DNA of 64,000 bases from Chloroflexi bacterium HGW-Chloroflexi-4 (GCA_002840715.1 PHBW01000009.1:108489-172488), one strand, 5' to 3'. Numbered from the stretch's first letter, positions 33,731 through 43,273 are shown. The notes: a model not told the origin generated them from the sequence alone. Numbers and translations: made by a program.

Positions 33731-36517
33731 TCAATTTATTAACACTTGCATGCTTCCCCAATTAATGCCGCTTCTGGCTTCGGTCAGAAGGGGAATAGAC
33801 AATTGATAGGCTTCAGACATGACACTTTGAACTACTATAGCAGTATCGGCCAATTCGCCTTCGGGTACATCCAGAACCAGCTCATCGTGAACTTGAAGCA
33901 AAATTTTTGCCTGCAAATTTTTGGCTTTGAGCGCCGGCGGTAGCTGGATCAATGCTAGTTTCATAATATCTGCAGCCGTGCCCTGGATGGGTGCGTTAAT
34001 GGCTTCTCTTTCTTCACGGTTCTTCATGTTGACGTTAATTGGATTGGCCAGGTTGGGGAAGTAACGCCTTCTCCCAAGCATGGTTTCAACATAACCCTGA
34101 CGGGTCGCTAAGATGCGGATGTTATCGAGATAACTCTTTACACCTGGAAAGTTTTCAAAATAACCTTTCACAAAATTCTCTGCTTCACCGAGTGTCAGGT
34201 CTGTCGAACGGCTCAAGCCAAACGCGCTCATGCCATAAATCAAACCAAAATTAATGGCTTTGGCATGCCTTCGTTGATCTTTAGTAACTTCTTCAAGTGA
34301 AATGCCATTAATGGCAGCGGCTGTCGCCGCATGAATATCCTGACCGGCACGGAAGGCATTTAACATGGCTTCGTCACCAGACATGTGGGCAACAATACGC
34401 AATTCAATCTGTGAATAATCCACTGACAATAGCTTGCAGCCGGGTGAAGCTTTGAACCCCAGGCGCACCTGACGGCCAATCTCGGTGCGGGTGGGGATGT
34501 TCTGCAAATTGGGGTCAATTGAAGCCAACCGCCCGGTGACTGAACCAGTTTGATTGAAATTGGTATGCACCCTGCTTGTGCGCGGGTTCACCTGAAGAGG
34601 CAGTGAATCGAGGTAGGTTGATTTTAATTTTGCCAACTCGCGGTATTCGAGCAGCAGGTCTACAACCGGGTGCTTGCCGCTCAGTTCATCCAAAACTGCT
34701 GCTGAGGTCGAAAAATGACCGCTTGCGGTTTTCTTGTTGCGGTCTGGTGGAATCAACCGCAGCGTTTCAAACAGTACTTTTGAGAGCTGCTGGGTCGAAT
34801 TGAGGTTGAAGGGATAACCAACTGCCTGATAAACCTGGTCTTCAATTTCTCTTAGCCTGATATTCATTTCACCGCTGAATTTCTTGAAGAATTCAATATC
34901 CAGCGATATGCCGTTACGTTCCATTTGCATCAAAACAGGTACCAGCGGCATCTCGATTTCTTTGAAAATTTTGGTGCACTTGCGGTCTTCCATTTTCTTT
35001 TCAACCAGAGGAGCCAGTCTGAAGGTAACTTCGGCATCCGCGGCAGCATAGGGCGCGGCAGATTCAACCAGCACCTGGTCCATTGTGATTTGGGTTTTGC
35101 CTTTGCCAATCAATTCTTCAATGTGGGTCATACTGGCATTGAGATAATCGGCGGCCATATCTTTTAGCCCCAGATTGTGTGAAGAGGGGTCAATCAACCA
35201 TTCAGCCAGCATGGTGTCAAATGAAAGCGGATAAACCTCAAGGCCGTAATTGCCCAAGACAAGGGCATCATATTTAATATTGTGACCGATCTTTTCGATT
35301 TTTGCATCTGTAAAAGCCGGTTTGATCGCTTGAATAACATCTGTTACAGGCAATTGGGCAGTCAAGCCAGTATGACCTACAGGGATATAATACCCAGTGC
35401 CTTCCTTGACCGATACAGATATCCCCACCAAATCTGCTTTAAGCGGATCGGTTGATGTCGTCTCGGTATCAAAAGCTATTTTAGTTGAATTTGACAATAC
35501 AACGGCCAATTCATTAAGTTTTTCGGGTGAGTTGACGATCACGGTTTCCAACGAATATTGTGAAGGCACGCTGATCTCTTGAACATTGCTTGCAAAGAGG
35601 TTCATTTGACCCTTTAGTGCGGCCTTAACAAAGGGAGCCGCGACTGTATGTAAACGCGTGACCAGCGTGCGGAATTCCAGTTCTCTAAAGAGGGCTTCAA
35701 CCGCAGCAATATTGATGTGGTCGGTTCTCGCATCCTCAAGTTTTAAAGTGATGCCGACATCCGTTTTAATTCTTGCAAGCGTCTGACTCATATAGGCTGA
35801 CTCTTTACCTTCGGCAATCTTGACGCCCATTTTGCCCGGAATCTCAGCCACGTGCGCATAGATTTCATCCAACGTTTTATACTGTTCCAAAAGGTTGACG
35901 GCTGTTTTTTGACCAACACCCGGCACACCGGGGATATTATCTGAAGTGTCGCCAACCAAGGCCTTATAATCCACGACTTGGTCGGGACTCACTCCCAGAT
36001 AGGCTTTCACATCTTCGGCCGTGTAGTTCTTGGCTTCTGAAATTTTTGTTCCAGACAGGGCAACTACAATGCGGTCATTCACCAGTTGCAGCAGATCGCG
36101 GTCTCCGGTGATGATCTTGACGCCGAATCCTTGTTCCACAGCTTGATATGCGATCGTCCCGAGGATGTCATCTGCTTCAACGCCTTCCTGTTCAAGACGG
36201 GGCAGGTGAAATGCATCCACCAGTTGACGAATGCGGTCAATTTGCGGACGCAAGTCATCCGGCATTTTGGCGCGCGTGGCTTTGTATCCCGGGAACAAAT
36301 CATTGCGGAATGTTTTTCCGGTGTCGAAGGCAACCGCCAGATATTCCGGTCTTTCCTGTTCCAGCAGGCGCATCATCACATTGGCGAATCCCAAAATCCC
36401 GGCCGTGGGTTCGCCAGATTTTGTTTGTAAACGTTCACTGCCTGCTCCAGCGGTCAGGGCAAAGTACGCACGATAGGCCAGGGCATGTCCGTCGATTAAA
36501 TAGAGAACTGGGGGCAT
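33731..36517 (-). CDS. polA: DNA polymerase I
   Basis: A 928-residue, three-domain DNA polymerase I. The 5' nuclease is at about 1-290 (LIDGHALAYRAYFA, VEADDILGT, GDRDLLQLV, GVPGVGQKTA). The 3'-5' exonuclease at about 320-510 keeps its acidic residues: DTETTS, GHNIKYDAL and YAAADAEVTF. The polymerase has motif A LSVDYSQIELRI, motif B RRHAKAINFGLIYG and motif C LLQVHDELVLDVP. All three activities are therefore expected, for gap repair and Okazaki fragment processing. The long ORFs on the opposite strand are shadows. Confidence 0.96.
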   Translation of the reverse strand: MPPVLYLIDGHALAYRAYFALTAGAGSERLQTKSGEPTAGILGFANVMMRLLEQERPEYLAVAFDTGKTFRNDLFPGYKATRAKMPDDLRPQIDRIRQLVDAFHLPRLEQEGVEADDILGTIAYQAVEQGFGVKIITGDRDLLQLVNDRIVVALSGTKISEAKNYTAEDVKAYLGVSPDQVVDYKALVGDTSDNIPGVPGVGQKTAVNLLEQYKTLDEIYAHVAEIPGKMGVKIAEGKESAYMSQTLARIKTDVGITLKLEDARTDHINIAAVEALFRELEFRTLVTRLHTVAAPFVKAALKGQMNLFASNVQEISVPSQYSLETVIVNSPEKLNELAVVLSNSTKIAFDTETTSTDPLKADLVGISVSVKEGTGYYIPVGHTGLTAQLPVTDVIQAIKPAFTDAKIEKIGHNIKYDALVLGNYGLEVYPLSFDTMLAEWLIDPSSHNLGLKDMAADYLNASMTHIEELIGKGKTQITMDQVLVESAAPYAAADAEVTFRLAPLVEKKMEDRKCTKIFKEIEMPLVPVLMQMERNGISLDIEFFKKFSGEMNIRLREIEDQVYQAVGYPFNLNSTQQLSKVLFETLRLIPPDRNKKTASGHFSTSAAVLDELSGKHPVVDLLLEYRELAKLKSTYLDSLPLQVNPRTSRVHTNFNQTGSVTGRLASIDPNLQNIPTRTEIGRQVRLGFKASPGCKLLSVDYSQIELRIVAHMSGDEAMLNAFRAGQDIHAATAAAINGISLEEVTKDQRRHAKAINFGLIYGMSAFGLSRSTDLTLGEAENFVKGYFENFPGVKSYLDNIRILATRQGYVETMLGRRRYFPNLANPINVNMKNREEREAINAPIQGTAADIMKLALIQLPPALKAKNLQAKILLQVHDELVLDVPEGELADTAIVVQSVMSEAYQLSIPLLTEARSGINWGSMQVLIN

Positions 36518-36542
36518 AGTAGCTTATCCTTTAATAGCGGAT

Positions 36543-38015
36543 TCAGAGAGCGGCTGCTTCGGGGGTCTTCCAGGCATCATTTACAAAATCAAAGATCAAA
36601 TTCGCTTGAGCTGGTTCTGACCCGCTAACCGCCAGATAATTAGATGACCAGAAATCGTTGGAGGTTTTGACCTTGGCGATTTCGGGGAAATTTGCAAAAA
36701 TTGAATTTGATGTTAAATTACGTACTTCTTGCATGATCTGGTTTGGACATACACCAAAACGAACAGCAACAGTCCAAAGCAGGTATTGCGGTCGGATCGT
36801 GATGCTGGTCATCTTCCAACCCTGGTCTTCATGGATGTCTGGCATGATCGTACTGAGTTTGTCAGAAAGGTTTTTAGTCAAAAAATGGTTGTGATCTCCG
36901 GGCATTAAAACCAGTGTGTAGTTGAAGCGAAAATCTTTCAAACTCGGAGGGGTAGATGACGTTTCTGTTTCTTGGGTTGCCATTGATTCAGATACAGTTA
37001 ACGCAGCCGATTCAACCATTGCAGGCATCGTTTCAGTGCTTTTTTCCACTTGCGGGCTAACGGTCTCCAGAACTTCGGCGAATGTAGCTGCGGCAGGCTT
37101 TAATGCTTCAATTTCAGTTTGAAGCACCGGTTCAGCAACTTGCACTGGCTGATTATTTACATTTTCTAGAATTTCATCAGACTTGGGTTCAACAGTTTGA
37201 GTGCTAAGATTTTCTGTGGCAACTTTAACGGTATTTTCTTCATCTTCCCAAGGCAGTTTGAAGTCAATCTCGGGCAGAGGTTCACCTTTTTCAATGGCAG
37301 ATTTCAGACTCTCATCAATTACTAAAAAAGGAGGAATTCCAGCAGGAACACTGTCTTCGGCTGGACGCGGCTGTGTATTATCCGACGGTTGAGCCATTGT
37401 TGCATTATCTGCGGTTTCGAGTTCAGTTAACCATTCGGGAAGTTTCTTTTCTTCAACCGCAATTTCTGCTCCGGGTTGTGGGTCTGGGTCAGGCATTTGG
37501 TCAAGCATTTTGGTTAACTCCGCTAATTCCTGTTCACTGATATTGGAGGGGTTTTCTGCTTCAGCTTTTAAGGATTCTTGCTCGGTCAGACCAAGTGCAT
37601 CTAGATCAATTTGAGAAACATCATTGGCAGCAATAGTTGCTTTGTTTAAGGATTCCTGCTCAAATAATTTTCGGGCAGCTATTTCTGTTTCAGAGAGATC
37701 ATTTGTTTGAGGCCGCGAATTTGTTTCCTGCATGGCTTTTAATAAATCAATCTCTTCCTGTGAGATACCATTGATCGCCGGTTTTGGTTTGATTGATTCC
37801 TGTTCAAATAACTTGCGTGCTTCAATTTCTGCTTGAGAAACAGCATCCACGGATGGTGGCGCTGGTTCATTTTGCATGGCTTTCAACAAATCAATTTCTT
37901 CTTGTGAAATGGCAGCGATTGTTGGTTTGGGTTTTATTGATTCCTGTTCAAACAGCTTGCGTGCTTCCTTCCAACTCTGCCTGAGATACAGCATCCACGG
38001 CAGGGGCTGGTTCAT
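36543..38015 (-). CDS. C-terminal part of a split repeat protein; ends in inactive IS200/Y1-like domain
   Basis: A 490-residue frame continuing the repeats of the upstream ORF after a 4-bp frameshift. It carries about three more copies of a 47-48-residue unit (EARKLFEQES ... ISQEEIDLLKAM), an acidic linker of about 200 residues, and a final domain (about 365-480). That domain aligns by eye with IS200-type Y1 transposases: FNYTLVLMPGDHNHFL, ITIRPQYLLWTVAV in place of the DHxH strand, VRNLTSNSIFANFPEI, NDFWSSNYLAVSGS. The HUH histidines are QYL here and the catalytic tyrosine is F (FDFVND), so it cannot act as a transposase. The nominal ATG at 38015 is probably not used. Confidence 0.6.
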   Translation of the reverse strand: MNQPLPWMLYLRQSWKEARKLFEQESIKPKPTIAAISQEEIDLLKAMQNEPAPPSVDAVSQAEIEARKLFEQESIKPKPAINGISQEEIDLLKAMQETNSRPQTNDLSETEIAARKLFEQESLNKATIAANDVSQIDLDALGLTEQESLKAEAENPSNISEQELAELTKMLDQMPDPDPQPGAEIAVEEKKLPEWLTELETADNATMAQPSDNTQPRPAEDSVPAGIPPFLVIDESLKSAIEKGEPLPEIDFKLPWEDEENTVKVATENLSTQTVEPKSDEILENVNNQPVQVAEPVLQTEIEALKPAAATFAEVLETVSPQVEKSTETMPAMVESAALTVSESMATQETETSSTPPSLKDFRFNYTLVLMPGDHNHFLTKNLSDKLSTIMPDIHEDQGWKMTSITIRPQYLLWTVAVRFGVCPNQIMQEVRNLTSNSIFANFPEIAKVKTSNDFWSSNYLAVSGSEPAQANLIFDFVNDAWKTPEAAAL

Positions 38016-38412
38016 TCTGCATGGTTTTCAACAAATCAATTTCTTCTTGAGAAATGGCGGTGATTGTGGGTTTTGGTTTGACCGATTCCTGTTCAAACAG
38101 CTTACGAGCTTCCAACTCTGCCTGAGCCACGGCATCAACGGCGGTTGGTTGAGGAGAATCTTGCAAAGCTTTCAACAAGTCAATTTCTTCTTGAGAAATG
38201 GCAGCGATTGTAGGTTTTGGTTTGACTGATTCCTGTTCAAACAGCTTGCGTGCTTCCAACTCAGCCTGCGATACAGCATCCCCTGCAGGTAGTTGAGGAG
38301 AGTCTTGCAAGGCTTTTAATAAGTCAATTTCTTCTTGAGAAATCGTATTAATTTCAGGTTTTGGTTTTGACTTAAGAGATTCCTGTTCAAACAACTTGCG
38401 CGCTTCAATTTC
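37600..38412 (-). repeat. tandem 141-144-bp coding repeats
   Basis: About six copies, each coding 47-48 residues starting EARKLFEQES and containing ISQEEIDLLKA. Copies start near 38412, 38255, 38112, 37968, 37825 and 37684 (minus strand). The first and last are the most divergent and the middle four are close to identical, which points to recent amplification. Confidence 0.8.
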
Positions 38413-39360
38413 GGCTTGAGTACCCTCTACAGAGAGCGTATTTTGAGTGGATGCTTCCATTTGATCCAATACATCAATATCGCTTTGTGAAAAAGTATTG
38501 GCACTTATTTGCAGTGACTCGAGCTGTTTGTTTCTTGTGTTGATTTCAACCAGCGTATGTTTGGCAATATCCTGCCTTAATTCTCCGGTTGTTGGATAGT
38601 TCTGCTGGAAATTGTTTTTAACTTTATTTAATTCACGCCGAACCATTTGTAAGGTGGCATTCATTGGGTACACCATCACCAAAACAACATTGTTCACTAG
38701 CTTGGTGGTATACAAAAATCGATTTGAACCGTCGCCATCAAGTTTTATATAACGGGCCAACTCGCTGTTCTCTTCATCTTTCCAATAGCGTGACAAAAAG
38801 CCTGTAACGTTTTGAACCAGACCATTATCCAATGAACCGGCACTGGCAATTAATTGATCTTTAATGATGATTAATACGGTTTGCGAAGTGGTGGCTTTGA
38901 GGATTTGTTCCGCTTTTCTTCCGCCGGTTTCAGGGATTTGAAGCCACTGCTTGACCAGGTCATCAATCACCTTGACTTGAACATTATTTGGCAAAGGTTG
39001 ATCAGAAAACAAGCTTGATAATGCTTTCCCAATTTCCTGGCCTGAAAAAGGTTTGCTTAAATAACCATTGACAGACAGCCCATCCAACACCGGGTGTTGG
39101 GGGTTGTTGTCAGGCGGAAAAACCAAAATTTTTAAATCGGATTGTAAAGCGGTAAGATCACGGGTGAATGCAGCAACTGGAATGTCATCCAGTTCTCCAT
39201 CCACAATGGCGACTTCAAAAAAATTGCTATTGGCCAAATTTAATGCTTCATGAGCACTTAATGCGACTGAAACTTGATAACGCCCACCCTCTTCAAGGTG
39301 AGAACGTAATTGTTGCAAAAATTCAGTATCAGGTGAAACGAGTAAGATTACACGTTGCAT
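37948..39360 (-). CDS. receiver/roadblock-like/repeat protein, N-terminal part of a split gene
   Basis: A 470-residue frame. Residues 1-115 are a receiver domain with an acceptor aspartate in VAIVDGELDD and the conserved lysine in YLSKPFSGQE. Residues about 125-265 look like a roadblock/LC7-type domain (VLIIIKDQLIASAGS, VNNVVLVMVYPMNATL). After 300 come three 47-48-residue repeats. The frame ends abruptly after a 4-base duplication, TTCC repeated at 37965-37972. Without it the protein would run on to 36543 and be about 940 residues. It may be a pseudogene, a phase-variable gene, or a sequence error. Confidence 0.65.
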   Translation of the reverse strand: MQRVILLVSPDTEFLQQLRSHLEEGGRYQVSVALSAHEALNLANSNFFEVAIVDGELDDIPVAAFTRDLTALQSDLKILVFPPDNNPQHPVLDGLSVNGYLSKPFSGQEIGKALSSLFSDQPLPNNVQVKVIDDLVKQWLQIPETGGRKAEQILKATTSQTVLIIIKDQLIASAGSLDNGLVQNVTGFLSRYWKDEENSELARYIKLDGDGSNRFLYTTKLVNNVVLVMVYPMNATLQMVRRELNKVKNNFQQNYPTTGELRQDIAKHTLVEINTRNKQLESLQISANTFSQSDIDVLDQMEASTQNTLSVEGTQAEIEARKLFEQESLKSKPKPEINTISQEEIDLLKALQDSPQLPAGDAVSQAELEARKLFEQESVKPKPTIAAISQEEIDLLKALQDSPQPTAVDAVAQAELEARKLFEQESVKPKPTITAISQEEIDLLKTMQNEPAPAVDAVSQAELEGSTQAV

Positions 39361-39491
39361 GTAAAAAGTGTATCACGGCGTTATTATCGATGCAAGCAAT
39401 ATTCCATGCGTGCGGCTAAGGATTTTGATAACCTCCCCAAGCCTGTCATCCTGTGGCATAATCACTAAATCTTTACTTCAGAGGAAATATT

Positions 39492-40790
39492 ATGCAAATT
39501 AAATCAATTTGCGTTATCGGGCTTGGATATATTGGATTGCCCACCGCAAGCACATTTGCCACTCATGGGCTGAAGGTTACAGGAGTTGACAATAACCTTG
39601 ATGTGGTAAACAGTCTTCAATCAGGAAAAGTACACATATTCGAACCTGGTTTGAACGATGTTGTTCAAGAAGCCATCCAAAGTGGAAATTTTCTGGTTTC
39701 ACAAAAAACAGTTGCTGCAGATGCCTTCATTATTGCCGTGCCTACTCCTTTTTATGATGGGAAAAAGGCAGACATGCGTTTCGTGGCTGCCGCCGCAGAA
39801 TCCATTGTGCCAGTCTTGCGCAAAGGCAATTTGGTGGTGCTGGAATCTACTTCGCCCCCGCTAACCACCCGAGAACTTGTTCTGCCTATACTCGAAAAAT
39901 CCGGGCTCAAGGCTGGTCAAGACTTCTTATTGGCGTATTCACCCGAACGGGTGCTGCCCGGCAAGATCATGGATGAATTGATCCATAATTCACGCGTGAT
40001 CGGCGGCATTGACCAGGCTTCGGCTGAAGCTGGCCGTGATCTCTATCGTGCTTTTGTTGAAGGTGAAATTTTCATTACCGATTCGACCACTTCTGAAATG
40101 GTCAAATTGATGGAAAACACCTACCGTGATATCAACATCGCCATTGCCAATGAGTTTTCACGCCTGGCTGATCGTTTTGGTGTGGATGTTTGGGAGGCGA
40201 TATCCATTGCCAACAAACATCCCCGGGTAAAGATTCTCAACCCCGGTCCTGGCGTAGGCGGCCACTGCATCAGTGTGGATCCGTGGTTTTTGGTCGAAAA
40301 AGCGCCTGATATCACCCCTTTGATCAACACAGCCAGAAATGTCAATGACAGCCAGCCAGATTTTGCTGTTTCTTTGGTCGAAAGAGCTTTGGGCGAATTG
40401 AAAAACAAAAAAATTGCCGTGTTGGGTCTGGCATTCAAACCCGACGTGGATGACTTGCGTGAAAGTCCGGCTGTTGAGGTGGCTGAAAAATTACACAAGG
40501 CGGGTGTAAAAGTGATTGCCTGTGAACCCTACAAACCGGATTTCAAACTTGAAGGCGTCTCAATCAGCGCATCATTGGCAGAAGTTGTAAAATCTGTTGA
40601 TGCAGTAATCTTTTTGGTAGGGCACAGCCAATTTAAAGCCATTACACCCACCGAGCTTCAAAAACTTACTCCTTCAAAGATTATTATTGACTGCGTTGAT
40701 GCACTGGATTGGCAAAAACCGGAAAAACGCCAAACCTGGTTGGATTCTGAGTTCACTGTTTATCGCCTTGGGGATCATAAGAATCAATAA
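39492..40790 (+). CDS. wecC: UDP-N-acetyl-D-mannosamine dehydrogenase
   Basis: A 432-residue nucleotide-sugar dehydrogenase, oxidising UDP-ManNAc to UDP-ManNAcA in two NAD-dependent steps. NAD loop GLGYIGLPTA (10-19), VPTPFYDGKKADM, YSPERVLPGK, the lysine in SEMVKLMENTYRD and the catalytic cysteine in GVGGHCISVDPW (C259) are all present. The C-terminal domain has LGLAFKPDVDDLRESP. Related UDP-GlcNAc or UDP-GalNAc dehydrogenases share the motifs, but the adjacent wecB gene supports this name. An AGAGG site precedes the ATG. Confidence 0.9.
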   Translation: MQIKSICVIGLGYIGLPTASTFATHGLKVTGVDNNLDVVNSLQSGKVHIFEPGLNDVVQEAIQSGNFLVSQKTVAADAFIIAVPTPFYDGKKADMRFVAAAAESIVPVLRKGNLVVLESTSPPLTTRELVLPILEKSGLKAGQDFLLAYSPERVLPGKIMDELIHNSRVIGGIDQASAEAGRDLYRAFVEGEIFITDSTTSEMVKLMENTYRDINIAIANEFSRLADRFGVDVWEAISIANKHPRVKILNPGPGVGGHCISVDPWFLVEKAPDITPLINTARNVNDSQPDFAVSLVERALGELKNKKIAVLGLAFKPDVDDLRESPAVEVAEKLHKAGVKVIACEPYKPDFKLEGVSISASLAEVVKSVDAVIFLVGHSQFKAITPTELQKLTPSKIIIDCVDALDWQKPEKRQTWLDSEFTVYRLGDHKNQ

Positions 40791-40793
40791 TTG

Positions 40794-41924
40794 ATGGCTG
40801 ACTTGCGCGTACTTTCGATTTTTGGCACCCGGCCTGAAGCCATTAAAATGGCTCCGGTGGTCAAAGCGTTGGAAAACGCAGATGGTATCGTGTCACGCGT
40901 GTGTGTGACGGCTCAACATCGCGAGATGCTGGATCAGGTGCTTGAACTCTTCAAGATCAAACCTGATATCGACCTGAACTTGATGAAGCCAAACCAATCT
41001 CTTTCACAACTCACCGCCCAAATCCTTGAAAATATTGATCCCGTCCTTTCCGAAGAAAAGCCCGATTGGGTCTTGATCCAGGGAGATACAACCACCGTGA
41101 TGGCAGCCAGCCTGGCTGCTTTTTATCGCGGCATAAAAGTGGGGCATGTCGAAGCCGGCTTGCGCACCAACGACAAACTGCAACCCTTCCCTGAAGAAAT
41201 CAACCGGCGCATTGCCAGCGTAACCGCTGACCTGCATTTTGCGCCCACTCAGCTCAGCCGTGAAAATCTGCTCAATGAGGGTATTTCTGATGATCACATC
41301 CTGGTCACGGGTAACCCAGCCATTGATGCCCTGCAACAGATCGTAACAATGCCTGCTCCAGCCCAGGTGGAGGCTTGGTTGAAAGAGTGGGGTATTTCAA
41401 ATGGCAAGCGTCGTTTGGTATTGATCACTGCCCACCGTAGAGAAAACTTTGGCCAGCCGATTGAAGACATCTGCAGTGCGATAAGTTCATTGGCAAGCCA
41501 TTATGGCGACGCCGTAAAATGGGTTTACCCTGTTCATTTAAACCCCAATATCCAAGAAACCGTCAAGCAGCGTTTAGGCAGCCTCTCTGAAGTGACTTTA
41601 CTTGCGCCGTTGGAATATATTTCATTGGTGCACTTGATGAAGGCAGCCGCGATTATCCTGACGGATTCAGGCGGGATTCAGGAAGAAGCCACCGGTTTAG
41701 GCAAACCCGCTCTTGTGCTGCGCGAAAAAACTGAACGCCCTGAAGGGGTAGCGGCTGGAGTGTTGAAACTGGTAGGCACTGATCCAAAAAAAATCATATC
41801 CGAAACACGACACTTGCTGGATGATCCTAAAGCCTATGATGCTATGGCCCATGCTGAAAACCCGTTTGGAGATGGTCATGCAGCCGGGCGTATTGTCAAA
41901 GGATTATTGGATTATTCCGGTTAA
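40794..41924 (+). CDS. wecB: UDP-N-acetylglucosamine 2-epimerase (non-hydrolysing)
   Basis: A 376-residue GT-B-fold enzyme interconverting UDP-GlcNAc and UDP-ManNAc, the substrate of WecC encoded just upstream. It has GTRPEAIKMAPVV, QGDTTTV, HVEAGLRTND, TAHRRENFGQP, DSGGIQEEAT and LREKTERPEG, all standard. ATG 40794 is used; an in-frame TTG lies one codon before. The gap to wecC is only a few bases, so the two are cotranscribed. Confidence 0.92.
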   Translation: MADLRVLSIFGTRPEAIKMAPVVKALENADGIVSRVCVTAQHREMLDQVLELFKIKPDIDLNLMKPNQSLSQLTAQILENIDPVLSEEKPDWVLIQGDTTTVMAASLAAFYRGIKVGHVEAGLRTNDKLQPFPEEINRRIASVTADLHFAPTQLSRENLLNEGISDDHILVTGNPAIDALQQIVTMPAPAQVEAWLKEWGISNGKRRLVLITAHRRENFGQPIEDICSAISSLASHYGDAVKWVYPVHLNPNIQETVKQRLGSLSEVTLLAPLEYISLVHLMKAAAIILTDSGGIQEEATGLGKPALVLREKTERPEGVAAGVLKLVGTDPKKIISETRHLLDDPKAYDAMAHAENPFGDGHAAGRIVKGLLDYSG

Positions 41925-41939
41925 CCGGTTTATCTTCAC

Positions 41940-42956
41940 ATGAGAAAAACGATTTGCATTCTTCCTCAAAAAATCGGACGCGGCGGACCGGGGTCTTTTC
42001 ATACCAGGTTTGCAGAGGTCTTGTCTTCACGCGGTTATAACTTAAATCACGACGCCCTTGACCCGGCCAACACCGCCATTTTGGTGATAGGCGGTACACG
42101 CCATATTGGTTTGCTCAGAGAAGCCAATCGCAACGGTGTGCGCATTGTACAACGCTTGAATGGCATGAACTGGGTGCACCGCCAGACCCGCACCGGGATT
42201 AAGCATTTCTTGCGCGCCGAAGTAAATAACTGGATACTCAAAACCATCCGCGGCATGGCGGATCAAATCGTTTATCAAAGTAATTTCACACAGGGATGGT
42301 GGACGCGTAAATACGGAGAAACAAAAAATCCCGGCCGCGTTATCTATAACGGCGTCAATCTTGATTTATTCAACCCGGTTGGTGCGGGTTCTCCGCCTGC
42401 TGATCGCATCCGCATCTTGCTCGTTGAAGGCAACCTCGGTAGCGGATATGAAGGCGGTTTGGATTCTGCAGTGCAGATGGCCAAGCTGCTCTCCAAGCGG
42501 CTGACGCGCCCTGTGGAACTGATGGTGGTGGGCAGTGTGCCTGCCAATCTTCAAATCAGTTATCTTGGCTGCGGAGTGGATATTATTTGGAAAGGTTTGG
42601 TAAAGCGTGAAGCCATCCCGGCGATTGACCGTTCCGCTCATTTATTCTTTTCTTCAGATATTAACGCGGCTTGTCCAAATTCTGTGATTGAAGCCCTGGC
42701 TTGCGGTTTGCCGGTGATTGGTTATGATACCGGTTCACTCTCAGAACTTGTCAATGCGGATTGCGGAGCAATCGCTCGTTATGGATCAGACCCCTGGAAG
42801 CTGCAAAAACCCGATATTCACGCTCTGGCGGATGCTGCCCAGCAAGCGCTTATCAACCATGATCAAAAGCGGGTTGCAGCCAGAGCACGCTCTGAAGAAA
42901 GATTTAATATCGATCGGATAGTGGATCAGTATTTAAGAGTTCTTTTGGATCTTTAA
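41940..42956 (+). CDS. family 4-type glycosyltransferase
   Basis: A 338-residue GT-B glycosyltransferase. RVIYNGVNLDLFNP marks the interdomain region, and PNSVIEALACGLPVIGYDTGSLSELV is the typical nucleotide-sugar-binding motif with its E-x7-E pattern. KIGRGGPGSFHTRFAEVL is the N-terminal glycine-rich acceptor loop. Donor and acceptor are unknown; its position after wecC-wecB suggests surface polysaccharide assembly. No clear ribosome site precedes the ATG, so it may rely on coupling to wecB. Confidence 0.85.
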   Translation: MRKTICILPQKIGRGGPGSFHTRFAEVLSSRGYNLNHDALDPANTAILVIGGTRHIGLLREANRNGVRIVQRLNGMNWVHRQTRTGIKHFLRAEVNNWILKTIRGMADQIVYQSNFTQGWWTRKYGETKNPGRVIYNGVNLDLFNPVGAGSPPADRIRILLVEGNLGSGYEGGLDSAVQMAKLLSKRLTRPVELMVVGSVPANLQISYLGCGVDIIWKGLVKREAIPAIDRSAHLFFSSDINAACPNSVIEALACGLPVIGYDTGSLSELVNADCGAIARYGSDPWKLQKPDIHALADAAQQALINHDQKRVAARARSEERFNIDRIVDQYLRVLLDL

Positions 42957-42964
42957 GATTCTCG

Positions 42965-43273
42965 TTATTTAGAATTTCTTCGCATTTCGATCATCGTCCC
43001 CACAAAAATGATCACTAATACAGCAGTTGTTCCAACAATTACTCCCGAAGTAACCGGAGGTTCTGTGATTAAGTCTGCCAGATTGGCTGTTATTTCTCCA
43101 TTATCGACGAGTGCAACCTGAGTGACTGCCGCTGATTCCTCAGTGTAATCAAGAGGTTTGGGTCCGCTTAAGAGAATCGCAATGACCAGCACGCTGAAAA
43201 CCGCCAGAATGGTCAATATCCTGCTGGTGATTTCAGAATGAAAAAAGGATGAAAGAATATTTTTCTTGGACAT
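42965..43273 (-). CDS. small two-span membrane protein
   Basis: A 102-residue protein with a membrane helix at about 18-36 (ILTILAVFSVLVIAILLSG), a polar extracytoplasmic loop (EESAAVTQVALVDNGEITANL) and a second helix near 78-93 (GVIVGTTAVLVIIFVGTMI) followed by a basic tail. I do not recognise the family. It is convergent with the glycosyltransferase gene. Confidence 0.5.
   Translation of the reverse strand: MSKKNILSSFFHSEITSRILTILAVFSVLVIAILLSGPKPLDYTEESAAVTQVALVDNGEITANLADLITEPPVTSGVIVGTTAVLVIIFVGTMIEMRRNSK

Noticed and set aside
33731-36517. Inactive proofreading domain in DNA polymerase I
   Set aside because: DTETTS, the GHNIKYDAL aspartate and YAAAD are all present, so the exonuclease should work.
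36543-36950. An active IS200/IS605 insertion sequence
   Set aside because: The Y1-like domain lacks HUH and tyrosine residues, is fused to other domains, and no hairpin ends or TnpB are nearby.
37600-38412. Possible CRISPR or mobile repeat array
   Set aside because: The 142-bp units code a continuous peptide repeat and have no spacers or terminal inverted repeats.
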